Shown one piece after another: positions 52,259 through 60,513 of a stretch of 64,000 bases of DNA. Source of the DNA: Hymenobacter montanus (GTDB lineage: Bacteria > Bacteroidota > Bacteroidia > Cytophagales > Hymenobacteraceae); assembly GCF_014699115.1 (NCBI RefSeq), contig NZ_JACXAD010000013.1, forward strand, positions 87,537 to 151,536. Direction: 5' to 3'. A program made the position numbers and the translations under genes. The notes under the pieces were generated by a model, which saw only the letters and a list, made by a program, of their open reading frames with translations, was not told the DNA's origin and made no database searches. Each line of letters begins with the position of its first letter. The first letter of the stretch is position 1.

Positions 52259-53287
52259 ATGCCCCGTCTTTCGCTAACCGAGTTCCAGGCCCTGCCCTAC
52301 CCTATTCTCGACGTGCGGGCTCCCATTGAATTCGCCCAGGGCCACGTGCCGGGGGCGGTTAACCTGCCCCTGTTCACCGACGAGGAGCGGGCCCGCATTG
52401 GTACTACCTATAAGCAGGTGGGCCAGGAGCGGGCCGTGCACCTGGGGCTAGAGCTGTTTGGTCCGAAAATGTCGGCCCTGGTAAAGCAGGCCCAAAAGCT
52501 GGTGCCGGGCAAGGAAGTGCGCCTGCACTGCTGGCGGGGCGGCATGCGGAGCGGCGCGGTGCAGTGGCTGCTCGAGTTGGCGGGCTTCAAGGTGCACTTG
52601 CTCGACCACGGCTACAAGGACTACCGCCGCGCCGTACTCGCCTTCTTCGAAACACCGCGTCGGTGGCGCGTACTGGGCGGCCTCACCGGCAGCGGCAAAA
52701 CCGATGTGCTCCACTACTTAGCCACTGGGGCGCCCGCCCAGGCAGTGCTCGACCTCGAAGGGCTGGCCCACCACAAAGGCTCGGCCTTTGGAGCTATCGG
52801 CCAACCGGCTCAGCCCACCCAGGAGCAGTTCGAGAACAACCTGGCGGCCGTTATGGTCACGCTGCCCAATGAACCCATTTGGGTGGAGGATGAAAGCCGG
52901 CAGATTGGCCGGCTCACCCTGCCAGCAGCCTTGTTTGCGCAACTGCGCACGGCCCCGCGCTGGGTGCTCGAGGTGCCGCGGGCCGCTCGGGTAGCCAAGC
53001 TAGCCGCCGAATACGGGGCTGAATCTCCCGAAGAGCTGGCCGCCGCCATCGAGCGGCTACGCAAGCGCCTGGGCGGCCTGGCCACCCAGCAAGCGCTGGC
53101 AGCCGTGGAGGCCGGCGACTTTACCCGGATGGTAGAGCTGGTCCTCGATTACTACGATAAAACGTATAGCTACGGCCTGGCCCAACGACCCGGCGAACCA
53201 GCACGCACCTTCGTTCCGGTCGCGACTTGTGACCCCGCCGCCAATGCCAGCGCCTTGCTTCGCTCAATAGCAAGCGCAGCTGCTTAA
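52259..53287 (+). CDS. selU: tRNA 2-selenouridine/geranyl-2-thiouridine synthase SelU (MnmH)
   Basis: The 342-residue protein has an N-terminal rhodanese domain (ILDVRAPIEFAQGHVPGAVNLPLF; Cys91 in LHCWRGGMRSGAV) and a C-terminal P-loop domain (VLGGLTGSGKTDVLHYL, about residues 138-154). It exchanges sulfur for selenium in wobble 2-thiouridine of tRNAs, through a geranylated intermediate. No selD (selenophosphate synthase) is in the window. Without selenophosphate the enzyme could still make geranyl-2-thiouridine. It follows pdxJ by 55 bp. Confidence 0.94.
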   Translation: MPRLSLTEFQALPYPILDVRAPIEFAQGHVPGAVNLPLFTDEERARIGTTYKQVGQERAVHLGLELFGPKMSALVKQAQKLVPGKEVRLHCWRGGMRSGAVQWLLELAGFKVHLLDHGYKDYRRAVLAFFETPRRWRVLGGLTGSGKTDVLHYLATGAPAQAVLDLEGLAHHKGSAFGAIGQPAQPTQEQFENNLAAVMVTLPNEPIWVEDESRQIGRLTLPAALFAQLRTAPRWVLEVPRAARVAKLAAEYGAESPEELAAAIERLRKRLGGLATQQALAAVEAGDFTRMVELVLDYYDKTYSYGLAQRPGEPARTFVPVATCDPAANASALLRSIASAAA

Positions 53288-53382
53288 GGCTGCCTAAATA
53301 GCTATGGTTCCACTACGCGGCTTATGCCTCATACCCAGGTGAACCCGGGTTTGGTTGGGCGTCTTTAGAGCAGTTCTCGAAA

Positions 53383-53460
53383 AGGAATTAAAAATTAAAA
53401 ATGAAGAATTAAAGATGTGATGGTCAATTTTTAATTCTTCATTTTTAATTTTTAATTCCT
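53383..53460. repeat. 31-bp perfect inverted repeat
   Basis: The arms 53383-53413 and 53430-53460 are exact reverse complements of 31 bp (beginning AGGAATTAAAAATTAAAAAT) around a 16-nt loop. The arms are made of ATTAAAA-type units. It lies between convergent selU and moxR, so its stem-loop may stop transcription from both sides. AT-rich repeats of this kind recur in Bacteroidota genomes. Confidence 0.95.
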
Positions 53461-53541
53461 AAAAAATGGTACTCTGACTTGGGACCCGCTTTAATTCTCC
53501 TGCCAAATCTGCGGTGAGCTGCCACGAGCCGGCTCGCCAGT

Positions 53542-54540
53542 TTAGCTGATGGGCACCTTGCGGAGGATGGCCTCAATTAAGTCCTGCGTCCGAATACCAT
53601 CCGCCTCGGCTTCGTAGGTGAGCAGGATGCGGTGGTTGAGTACGTCGGAGGCAACCTCCTTCACATCTTCGGGCAGCACGTAGTCGCGGCCTTCGAGGTA
53701 GGCCACGGCCTTAGCGGCCCGGTGCAGCGCGATGCTGGCCCGGGGGCTGGCCCCAAACTGCACGGCCTGGCCAAACTCGGGCAAGTCGTAGTCGGCGGGG
53801 CGACGGGTGGCGAAGACCAGCTCAATAAGGTATTTCTCCAGCGTCTCCGAGATCTGTACCTGGTTGATCTGCTGGCGGATGCCGAAGATATCAGCCTGGG
53901 TGAGCACGGGTTGTACATCTTCCACGAAACTCAGGTTGGCCATGCGGCGCATCACTTCCAGCTCGTCGGCTTTTTTGAGGTAATCAACGTGCACCTTCAT
54001 CATGAAGCGGTCGACCTGGGCCTCGGGCAGCGGGTAGGTTCCCTCCTGCTCAACGGGGTTTTGCGTGGCGAGCACCAGAAAAGGTAAGTCGAGTGAGTAG
54101 GTAGTTTCGCCGATGGTCACCTGCTTTTCCTGCATGGCTTCGAGTAGGGCGCTTTGCACCTTGGCCGGCGAGCGGTTGATTTCGTCGGCCAGCACGAGGT
54201 TGGCGAAAATCGGCCCCTTCTTTACCTCAAACACCGATTGGTTCTGGTTGTAGATCATGGTCCCCACCAGGTCGGACGGCAGCAGGTCGGGCGTGAACTG
54301 CACGCGCTGAAAGTGCAGGTGCAGCACCTTGGCCAAGGTAGAGATGGTGAGAGTTTTAGCCAGCCCCGGCACGCCTTCGAGCAGAATGTGCCCGCCCGTG
54401 AACAGGCCAATGAGCAGGCGACTGAGCAGCGGCTGCTGGCCCACCACTACTTTGCCCATTTCGGCAAACACTTGGCGGATGAGGGGGTGATAGTCGGCGG
54501 GGGCAGCCGATGAGACGGAAGCGTCAGAAGCAGGAAGCAT
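53542..54540 (-). CDS. MoxR-family AAA+ ATPase
   Basis: The 332-residue protein begins at the ATG at 54540. It has the MoxR Walker A (LLEGVPGLAKTLTISTL), VQFTPDLLPSDLVGT, Walker B with sensor (NLVLADEINRSPAKVQSALLEAM) and NPVEQEGTYPLPEAQVDRFM. MoxR ATPases act as chaperones with VWA-domain and DUF58 proteins. None of these partner genes follows here, since the next downstream gene is the convergent selU. It is therefore an isolated copy in this window. The TTG start at 54555 is possible but adds only 5 residues. Confidence 0.93.
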   Translation of the reverse strand: MLPASDASVSSAAPADYHPLIRQVFAEMGKVVVGQQPLLSRLLIGLFTGGHILLEGVPGLAKTLTISTLAKVLHLHFQRVQFTPDLLPSDLVGTMIYNQNQSVFEVKKGPIFANLVLADEINRSPAKVQSALLEAMQEKQVTIGETTYSLDLPFLVLATQNPVEQEGTYPLPEAQVDRFMMKVHVDYLKKADELEVMRRMANLSFVEDVQPVLTQADIFGIRQQINQVQISETLEKYLIELVFATRRPADYDLPEFGQAVQFGASPRASIALHRAAKAVAYLEGRDYVLPEDVKEVASDVLNHRILLTYEAEADGIRTQDLIEAILRKVPIS

Positions 54541-54929
54541 AAGCGAAGCAGTCAAAACAGCCCGTGCAAGGTAGGCATAAGGCTGGGGAGCCCGTCCGGG
54601 CCGAACGGATCCCCAGCCAGGCAGCCCTCTTTCGATCGGACGCTCACGCGCTCTGCGAGAATTCAGAAAAGACTCTTATTACCTAGCACTTAGATGGGCT
54701 TACGGGCTGGGGACGTTCTCGGGCTTGAGAATAGATCCGGGCTTCAGCAAACAAAATAAAATTTACTTCCCCTGAATGAGCGTACTTTTGCACCATCATT
54801 ATCCACCCGATACGATAGCACCCGTACATTCTATCCTCGTTCATCTCTTAACTTCAATCTATTTTTGTACTTTATAGTTGATTCGTCCTTGGTTCCTTAA
54901 AGTTTCCCCTCTACCCCCATCTCTTCTCT
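54541..54929. other. 389-bp intergenic region with a hairpin and a promoter
   Basis: This divergent spacer contains no gene I can support. GGCTGGGGA (54581-54589) pairs with TCCCCAGCC (54610-54618) over a 20-nt GC-rich loop that can pair further inside. At 54783-54790 TACTTTTG is an exact -7 box, with TTTA at 54762-54765 at the -33 distance. It would start an mRNA with about a 130-nt leader for the PID-CTERM gene. Confidence 0.55.
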
Positions 54930-55127
54930 ATGAAATCATTTCTTCTAGTTCGTTTGCTGCCGTTACTAACCTTGCTAATGGCGTTGAGTGAAGTGGCGAT
55001 AGCCCAGACAGGTGGCCCTGCCCCCGGCCCTACCGATGTTCCACTTGATGGCGGCGCTTCACTGTTGCTGGCCGGCGGGGTAGCCTACGGCATTAAGCAC
55101 TTGCGTAATCGCCGCAAAAAAGGGTAG
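54930..55127 (+). CDS. minimal PID-CTERM exosortase-substrate protein
   Basis: The 65-residue protein has a signal peptide (about residues 1-26, ending VAIAQT), a mature linker of only about a dozen residues rich in Gly and Pro, and then the PID-CTERM sorting signal. That signal is PLDGG (38-42), a hydrophobic helix (ASLLLAGGVAYGI) and a basic tail (KHLRNRRKKG). This tripartite signal is recognised by Bacteroidota exosortases, and such an enzyme is encoded 103 bp downstream. The passenger is almost absent, so the protein itself may act only as a marker or small surface peptide. Confidence 0.88.
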   Translation: MKSFLLVRLLPLLTLLMALSEVAIAQTGGPAPGPTDVPLDGGASLLLAGGVAYGIKHLRNRRKKG

Positions 55128-55230
55128 GAAAGTCAGTTAGCATTGTTTGCTTAAGGAATAAGCAAGGCAACCCGCTGTAATTCGGAAGACGGCCTTTTCC
55201 GGGCTGCTTTGTGTTCTGTTCCGCTAGCTT

Positions 55231-55767
55231 ATGCAAAACGCTGTTGCCACTAAGCCCCTCACTGGTAATCGGTTGCTCCTTCGTTTCCTCGGAGTAGCCA
55301 CTACTTTGTATTTAGTCTGGTTTTTTGGCTACGACCAGTGGCTGGCGAAGGACGGGCGGCTGGATGGTGTTTTGTGCACCCAAATCGCCCTGGTGAGCAT
55401 AAGGGTGCTGCGGGCGCTGGGCTTTGCGGCTACCCTCGACGCCACGAGTGCCGTTGTAGTGGTGATGAATGGGCAACCCGCCGTTGTCGTGGGCGCGCCG
55501 TGCAATGGCTTAGTACTCTACGCCTTATTTAGCGGCTTCGTCGTGGCCTTTCCGGGCCCATGGTTGCGCAAGGTGTGGTTTATTGCCGTCGGCATAATCC
55601 TTATCTGGTGCCTGAACGTGCTGCGAATAGCCGCGCTGGCTATCAATCACTCCTATTCTCACCAAACCGTCGACTTCAATCATCACTACACGTTCACGTT
55701 CATAGTATACGCTTGCATTTTTGGGCTGTGGATGCTCTGGGCACGGCGCCTCGCCAATGCTGCCTAG
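55231..55767 (+). CDS. xrtX: exosortase (XrtX-type, Bacteroidota)
   Basis: The 178-residue integral membrane protein has the exosortase catalytic triad. Cys91 is in VGAPCNGLVLYALFSGFV. Arg132 is in CLNVLRIAALA. The His is 151 or 152 in DFNHHYTFTFIVYACIF. Five to six hydrophobic segments surround it. It is a transpeptidase-like enzyme that cuts PID-CTERM proteins at the membrane and probably attaches them to a surface molecule. The XrtX name is from memory of the Bacteroidota family nomenclature and should be checked. Confidence 0.88.
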   Translation: MQNAVATKPLTGNRLLLRFLGVATTLYLVWFFGYDQWLAKDGRLDGVLCTQIALVSIRVLRALGFAATLDATSAVVVVMNGQPAVVVGAPCNGLVLYALFSGFVVAFPGPWLRKVWFIAVGIILIWCLNVLRIAALAINHSYSHQTVDFNHHYTFTFIVYACIFGLWMLWARRLANAA

Positions 55768-55802
55768 TTCCGCTACCTCTCTTTAGTCGCCCCAAGCCGT
55801 CC

Positions 55803-56312
55803 GTGCCCCACTCTTCACCCAGCCTCGTTACCAAGGGCCCGAGTCGCGTTGCTCATTGGGCCGCCGTGGGCGGGTTAGTTATTCTATTGCTGCTGTTAGG
55901 GGTGTTCGACGAGCTTATCCTGCAAGCCCTGACGGTTTTCTGGCAAAAATCCCTGGCGGCGGTGGGGCTGCACCGTCAGGTCGAGGCTTTGCAGCGGCAA
56001 GTAAACGGGGGCATCACGAAACGGCTCTTACCGGCCGTGGCCAGCTACACTATTTTGTATCTGGGCACCTGCTTATTGTTGCTACGGGTATTGCTACCAA
56101 CACCAGCACAGTGGCGAGTCGCGTGCCAGCTCTACGCAAGCGTATTCGCCGTATACGCGACCATTGTGCTCCTGAACAAGCTGACTGGGAATACAGTTTG
56201 GGCTTATCGCCTCAGCCGCCAGCTGCTGGACTTTATCGTGAGTCCGCTGCCCGTGGCCGGAGTCTACGTGCTGCTCCGGGCAGGTTATAAGTCTCAGCAG
56301 CAACGCCCGTAG
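55803..56312 (+). CDS. exosortase-associated membrane protein
   Basis: From the GTG at 55803, 36 bp after the exosortase stop, the protein has 169 residues and four hydrophobic stretches (AAVGGLVILLLLLGVFDELI; SYTILYLGTCLLLLRVLL; YASVFAVYATIVLLNKL; LLDFIVSPLPVAGVYVLL). The longer ORF from 55560 lies antiparallel to nothing known but overlaps exosortase out of frame, so it is rejected. In related genomes a protein of this kind sits beside XrtX exosortases. It may help present the substrate or the lipid/polysaccharide acceptor. GTG is the only sensible start in frame. Confidence 0.75.
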   Translation: MPHSSPSLVTKGPSRVAHWAAVGGLVILLLLLGVFDELILQALTVFWQKSLAAVGLHRQVEALQRQVNGGITKRLLPAVASYTILYLGTCLLLLRVLLPTPAQWRVACQLYASVFAVYATIVLLNKLTGNTVWAYRLSRQLLDFIVSPLPVAGVYVLLRAGYKSQQQRP

Positions 56313-56334
56313 TTATTCGCACGCATTAGCTGAT

Positions 56335-58060
56335 TCAAAAAAGACGTCGACGTTGCTCTCGTTGCCCACGTAGGCACTCACGTACGTACCCGTCTTGCGG
56401 GACCACCACCTGCAAGCGCAACGCCTCATAGTTGTTCAGCGCCGCCGCGCTCAACTGCTGGATCTGCTGGCTCACCAAGTTGCTATCCGCGTCAAAGACG
56501 AGCAGGCGCACATAGCCCCGGGGCACGCCCCCACTCAGCTGCGGCACGGCCGCCAAGCCCGCCGCCACGCCCACTTGCAGCAGCGGCAGACCGCCGCGAC
56601 GTACCCCCTCGGGCGGGGTCGGCTGGCTGGGCGAGGGCTGCAAGAGCCCGGTCAGGAACGAAGCCAGCGAGAACCAAAAGTTGTGCGGCACGGCCTGCGG
56701 GTAGAGCCCCGGCGCCGTCACGCGCACCGTGTCGCCTTTCTGCACAGCCAGCTGCTTCAATGGCCCCAGCGGCTGCGGGGAGCTGCCCCCGCGTTGAGCC
56801 GGGCCGCGTAGGTGCCCGAGCGGGCCCGCGCCCCCACTGGCTGAGCCACGGGCGGGCTGACCGAGAGCGAGTCGAACTGCCGCCGCTCCCGCTCCGCCTC
56901 GCCCGGCTCCAGACCGGCTACGTACGTGCGCACCTGCCCCAGGCGGTAAGCCAGGCGCAGGTTGCCCAGGTGGTCCTGGAGCGTGTACTCGCGCTCGTAG
57001 CGCACCGCCCCACTGGTCGGGCTCACCCAGCGCAACACGCGGCCTTCGGCATGGGGGAAGAAGCGCAGGCTGTCCTGCTCGTACTGGTAGGGGCCCAGGT
57101 AGTCCGTCCGCTGCACGGGCTTGCCGGTCTGATACACCAGCTTGGCCACTTTCTGCCCCGCCGCCGTGTAACGGAACACTAGCGAGTCCGCCCCCTGCCC
57201 GAAGTGAATGCGCTGGGGCAGGCTCAGGTGGTTGTAGGCGATGCCACTGATGCCCTTATTGCGGTCCTGCGTCAGGCTCCCGTTGGCATCATACACATAC
57301 TCCTCGCCCAGACGTGTGCCGCCCTCCTGGAAGTCCCCCGCCAGCGACGTCGGCGCTCCCTCGTAGCCCCAGGGGCGTGGCAGTTGGTTGCTCGTGACCT
57401 GGTCGTCAACCGCCAACAACCGGTTGCCCGCATAGCGGTACGTCAACGCGTCCACCGGCCCATACTGCGCCGGGGCTAAGCGCGTGGCTCCGGCCAGCAG
57501 CCCCCGCCGCCGCAGCGTGGCGATATTGCCGTTGTCGTCGTAGCTGACAAAGCTGAGCCGGTAGCGGTCTTCCTCCGCCCGCCAGGCCCCGCTCAAGCTG
57601 CCCGCGCCCCCGAGCCGGGCCACGAAGTCGCCCTGCCAGAGGCGGTTGAGCGGGTCGTAGACGTAGCCGTAGGCCCGCTGCACCCCGTCGCGCCCCCGCC
57701 AGGTCTGCCCCGTCAGGTTCCCGGTGTATTGCTCGTAGCCGGGGGTGAAGCCCCGCTCGTAGTGCAGGCTCAGGCTGAACAGGTCCCGCGGGTCCGGGGC
57801 ATACGGGTTGTTCACGCTCGTCAGCCAGCCGCGAATGTTGTAGGTGTAGTCAACCGCTTGTTGTAGGCGGCCCGTGCCCAGGGTCTTCGTCAGCGACTGC
57901 CCCAGCTCGTTATACCCCACCTGGGCCAGGGGCGTGGGCTGGGCCTCGCCCGGCAGTTGCTGGCGCGTGCTCAGCAGCCGACCCGTGTGGCCGTAGCTGA
58001 GGAACTCACTTACGGCCACGGGCGCGTAGTGGGGACATTCGGCACCCAGGCATACTAATG
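56335..58060 (-). pseudogene. RHS-repeat protein fragment (copy A), frameshifted
   Basis: This copy of an RHS core reads in two parts. The larger (58019 to 56757) has YD-type repeats, for example QQAVDYTYNIRGWL, GYVYDPLNRLWQGDF and EYVYDANGSLTQDRNKG. The smaller (56760 to 56335) carries the rest. Compared with copy C, a net loss of one base (a C run of 5 at 56786-56790 against 6) shifts the frame near the junction. A 4-bp insertion (ACGTACGTACCC against ACGTACCC, near 56380) shifts it again. Homology to copies B and C ends abruptly at about 56338. The 5' end is cut near 58060, where the upstream reading frame hits a stop. Confidence 0.85.
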
Positions 58061-58462
58061 ATCATTTGCTGATTTATAATTTATGACTATATAATCCCAA
58101 GATGTTTTAATGTCTACACTGTATTCAATACTGCCCCAGCTACGAGCAATAGTATCTCGAGTATTTTTGAGACCCGTTAGTAGAATGAATTTTTCTTCTA
58201 ACGAGCCATCGGTAAAACGCTCATTTTTAAGGGCAACCTTTATTGTTTTTAGAAGTTGGCCATAAAAAATGTAGCCGCAGGCTAAATCAGCATCCAATTG
58301 ATTATTTGTCGGCACAAAGGAGAACGTTTTCCATAATCCATTATCGACAATCAGTGACAATTTCCCTTTTTGCTCGATTTTCGGAATAGAATCCTGAGAC
58401 GTTGAGGCATCAAATTTCTCATCATAAATAAAAAATTCGCCCGTAGACATATTAATGGTCAT
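58055..58462 (-). CDS. candidate immunity protein of RHS tip B
   Basis: The 135-residue product is AT-rich in codon use compared with the RHS core. Its start overlaps the toxin gene's stop by 4 nt (ATGA), so the two are translationally coupled, as in toxin/immunity pairs. It has no signal peptide. Its composition is mixed alpha/beta (KGKLSLIVDNGLWKTFSF; EKFILLTGLKNTRDTIARSW). No immunity family is recognised. A cytosolic role against the toxin from 58459-59859 is an inference from coupling. Confidence 0.7.
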   Translation of the reverse strand: MTINMSTGEFFIYDEKFDASTSQDSIPKIEQKGKLSLIVDNGLWKTFSFVPTNNQLDADLACGYIFYGQLLKTIKVALKNERFTDGSLEEKFILLTGLKNTRDTIARSWGSIEYSVDIKTSWDYIVINYKSANDH

Positions 58463-59859
58463 GGCTTTACAAAAGGAGTTGTTGGGCCTTTCACGGCAAC
58501 ATTCTTATCCTGCAAGTTAGGAATATAAAGTTGTGGTAGCCCTCCTGAACCATGCTGAGGATTTGCAAGGGTAGTTCCCATTGCTGCGGGAGTTGGACTT
58601 TTTATCTCATAAGCGGCAGTTCCAGGGCGGTAACCATGTACAGGGTGTGGACCAACCTGTAAACCCTGAGAGAACTTTGATGCGCTTCCAGCCGCTTTCT
58701 GTAAACCTCTGCCGGTTGTTGCAAAATTTCCTCCACCAGGTTCTCCCGCATGAACAACTGTGCCAGGTTTGAGAGTCACATTACGCCATTTATCAACACC
58801 TGGATAATTGCCTTTTCCTTGAAAACCAGCCGCCTGCGCAGCTGGACTAAAATCTTTTCTAGGTACTCCTGGAACGTTTCCTGAGCGGGAATATAGGTTA
58901 GATGCTAGCTCATATCCTTTCCCCATCTGTATAACAGCTGCGATGACCACATCACCAACCGTTTTAGCGTCGCCACCATATGCCGCGTACGCTACTCCAT
59001 TTGCGGCGCTATTTGAAACGGGCGTGTCCCATACGTTTGTAACGGAGTTGATAACCGCCGTCGCTACCGTTCTCAGGTCTGCCGCCGGGTTAGTATTAGG
59101 AGCAGGAACCCCTTGACGTCCATTAGCGTCGGCATACCGGATAGGATTATCATAATTAAAGACATAGGGCGACATCGTTTCCTGTCCGTTCTCGACTTCG
59201 GGGTCCACGCTGAGCCAGACCGGACCGCGGGCTAAGTCAATGAAGCGCCAGTCCTGGTGGTTCCAGTTCAGGCCCAGGTCGGCCTGAAACTCCTTGCCAT
59301 TAAACTTGTACTGGTTCAGTGGTTTCAGCCCTGGGGTGGTGCCCGTCACGCCTGCTAGTTCCAGCCCCGTGGGGTCGTACTGCGTCTCCTGCACCTGCAG
59401 CCCTTGGCGATGCTCGACCGTGACGTCGTCAAAGAAGACATCGACATTACTCTCGTTGCCCACATAGGCACTCACGTACCCGTCCTGCGGCACCACCACC
59501 TGCAAGCGCAACGCCTCGTAGTTGTTCAACGCCGCCGCACTCAACTGCTGGGTCTGCTGGCTGAGCAGGTTGCTGTCGGCGTCAAACACGAGCAAGCGCA
59601 CGTACCCCCGGGGCACGCCCCCGCTCAGCTGCGGCACCGACGCTAAGCCCGCCACCACGCCTACTTGCAGCAGCGGCAGCCCCCCGCGACGCACCCCGTC
59701 GGGCGGCGTCGGCTGGCTCGGGGCAGGCTGCAAGAGCCCGGTCAGGAACGAGGCCGGCGAGAACCACACGTTGTGCTGCACCGCCTGCGGGTAGAGTCCT
59801 GGCGCCGTCACGCGCACCGTATCGCCCCGCTGCACGGCCAACTGCTTCAATGGGCCCAA
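58459..59859 (-). CDS. 5'-truncated RHS tip B with C-terminal toxin module
   Basis: The ORF gives 466 residues, but the N-terminal RHS core is missing. Homology to copies A and C begins at about 59902, in the same frame-shifted position as in copy A. It starts with the shared GPLKQLAVQ...FDADSNL...VFFDDVTVEHRQG segment, then NGKEFQADLGLNWNHQDWRF and SVDPEVENGQ, the RHS junction. After YADANGRQG the sequence becomes unlike any other copy: residues about 250-466, with PGTVVHAGEPGGGNFATTGRG, YRPGTAAYEIKSPTP and NPQHGSGGLPQLYIPN. This is the toxin module. An ADP-ribosyltransferase-like fold is possible but not shown. Confidence 0.75.
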   Translation of the reverse strand: MGPLKQLAVQRGDTVRVTAPGLYPQAVQHNVWFSPASFLTGLLQPAPSQPTPPDGVRRGGLPLLQVGVVAGLASVPQLSGGVPRGYVRLLVFDADSNLLSQQTQQLSAAALNNYEALRLQVVVPQDGYVSAYVGNESNVDVFFDDVTVEHRQGLQVQETQYDPTGLELAGVTGTTPGLKPLNQYKFNGKEFQADLGLNWNHQDWRFIDLARGPVWLSVDPEVENGQETMSPYVFNYDNPIRYADANGRQGVPAPNTNPAADLRTVATAVINSVTNVWDTPVSNSAANGVAYAAYGGDAKTVGDVVIAAVIQMGKGYELASNLYSRSGNVPGVPRKDFSPAAQAAGFQGKGNYPGVDKWRNVTLKPGTVVHAGEPGGGNFATTGRGLQKAAGSASKFSQGLQVGPHPVHGYRPGTAAYEIKSPTPAAMGTTLANPQHGSGGLPQLYIPNLQDKNVAVKGPTTPFVKP

Positions 59860-59902
59860 CAGGTGCGGGGAACGGCCCCAGCATTGAGCTGGGCCGCGTA
59901 GG

Positions 59903-60094
59903 AACTAGGAGCCACAGCAGATAAAACTCATGTCGACGACCACGAACAGGCTACTTTACCAAGTAAATTGTAATTATAAAAAAAGAATTTACTACAATAA
60001 CCCAGCAAACTAATTGCATCCAATTGATATGCCAAGCTGTTCCTCTCTTCTCTACTGGTGAAAATTTCATGATTCCAATTTATTTATTTGCAAA
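59903..60094. other. AT-rich intergenic region between RHS tips
   Basis: The 192-bp stretch is AT-rich (poly-A/T runs) and carries no homology to the RHS core. It contains the break at which copy B's core ends (59902). No promoter or gene was found. Confidence 0.4.
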
Positions 60095-60481
60095 TTAAAG
60101 AGAATGATTAAAAATAAGCATCGCTTGAACTACTGACATTAAAATAGGAAAAATTGCTCTTGTAGTGAATTCCTGCACTGTCAAAAAGAGTTTGATAAAT
60201 TTACTAGGCGCTTGATTTTTGTAGTATCTATTGATATATATAATTGCCATACAACTTAAGGCGGTAATGACTATTAATGTCATCATAGTCAAAATAATTA
60301 AAGTGCGAAACTGCTCACTGAGGGCAAACAGCTTTATAACTACTATCAATAATGTCAGCAAAAGCAAGAGTAAAAGTAGTTTGTTTTTTATTTGTTTCTG
60401 CCGAACTATTTTTCCTGAAAAGAAAAGATTAGCAAATGTGAATAGAAGTACTAATATTGGCCCCGTTGCTGTGTTTAGCAT
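60095..60481 (-). CDS. candidate membrane immunity protein of RHS tip C
   Basis: The 128-residue protein has four hydrophobic segments (ATGPILVLLFTFANLFF; NKLLLLLLLLTLLIVVIKLF; TLIILTMMTLIVITALSCMAI; IFPILMSVVQAMLIF). It lies 32 bp downstream of the tip C ORF on the same strand. A membrane immunity protein suggests the tip C toxin acts on or through the membrane. No family is recognised. Codon use is AT-rich, unlike the core. Confidence 0.65.
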   Translation of the reverse strand: MLNTATGPILVLLFTFANLFFSGKIVRQKQIKNKLLLLLLLLTLLIVVIKLFALSEQFRTLIILTMMTLIVITALSCMAIIYINRYYKNQAPSKFIKLFLTVQEFTTRAIFPILMSVVQAMLIFNHSL

Positions 60482-60513
60482 GTTTTTTTTTGCGAAAGGA
60501 TTAGTAATAAATT

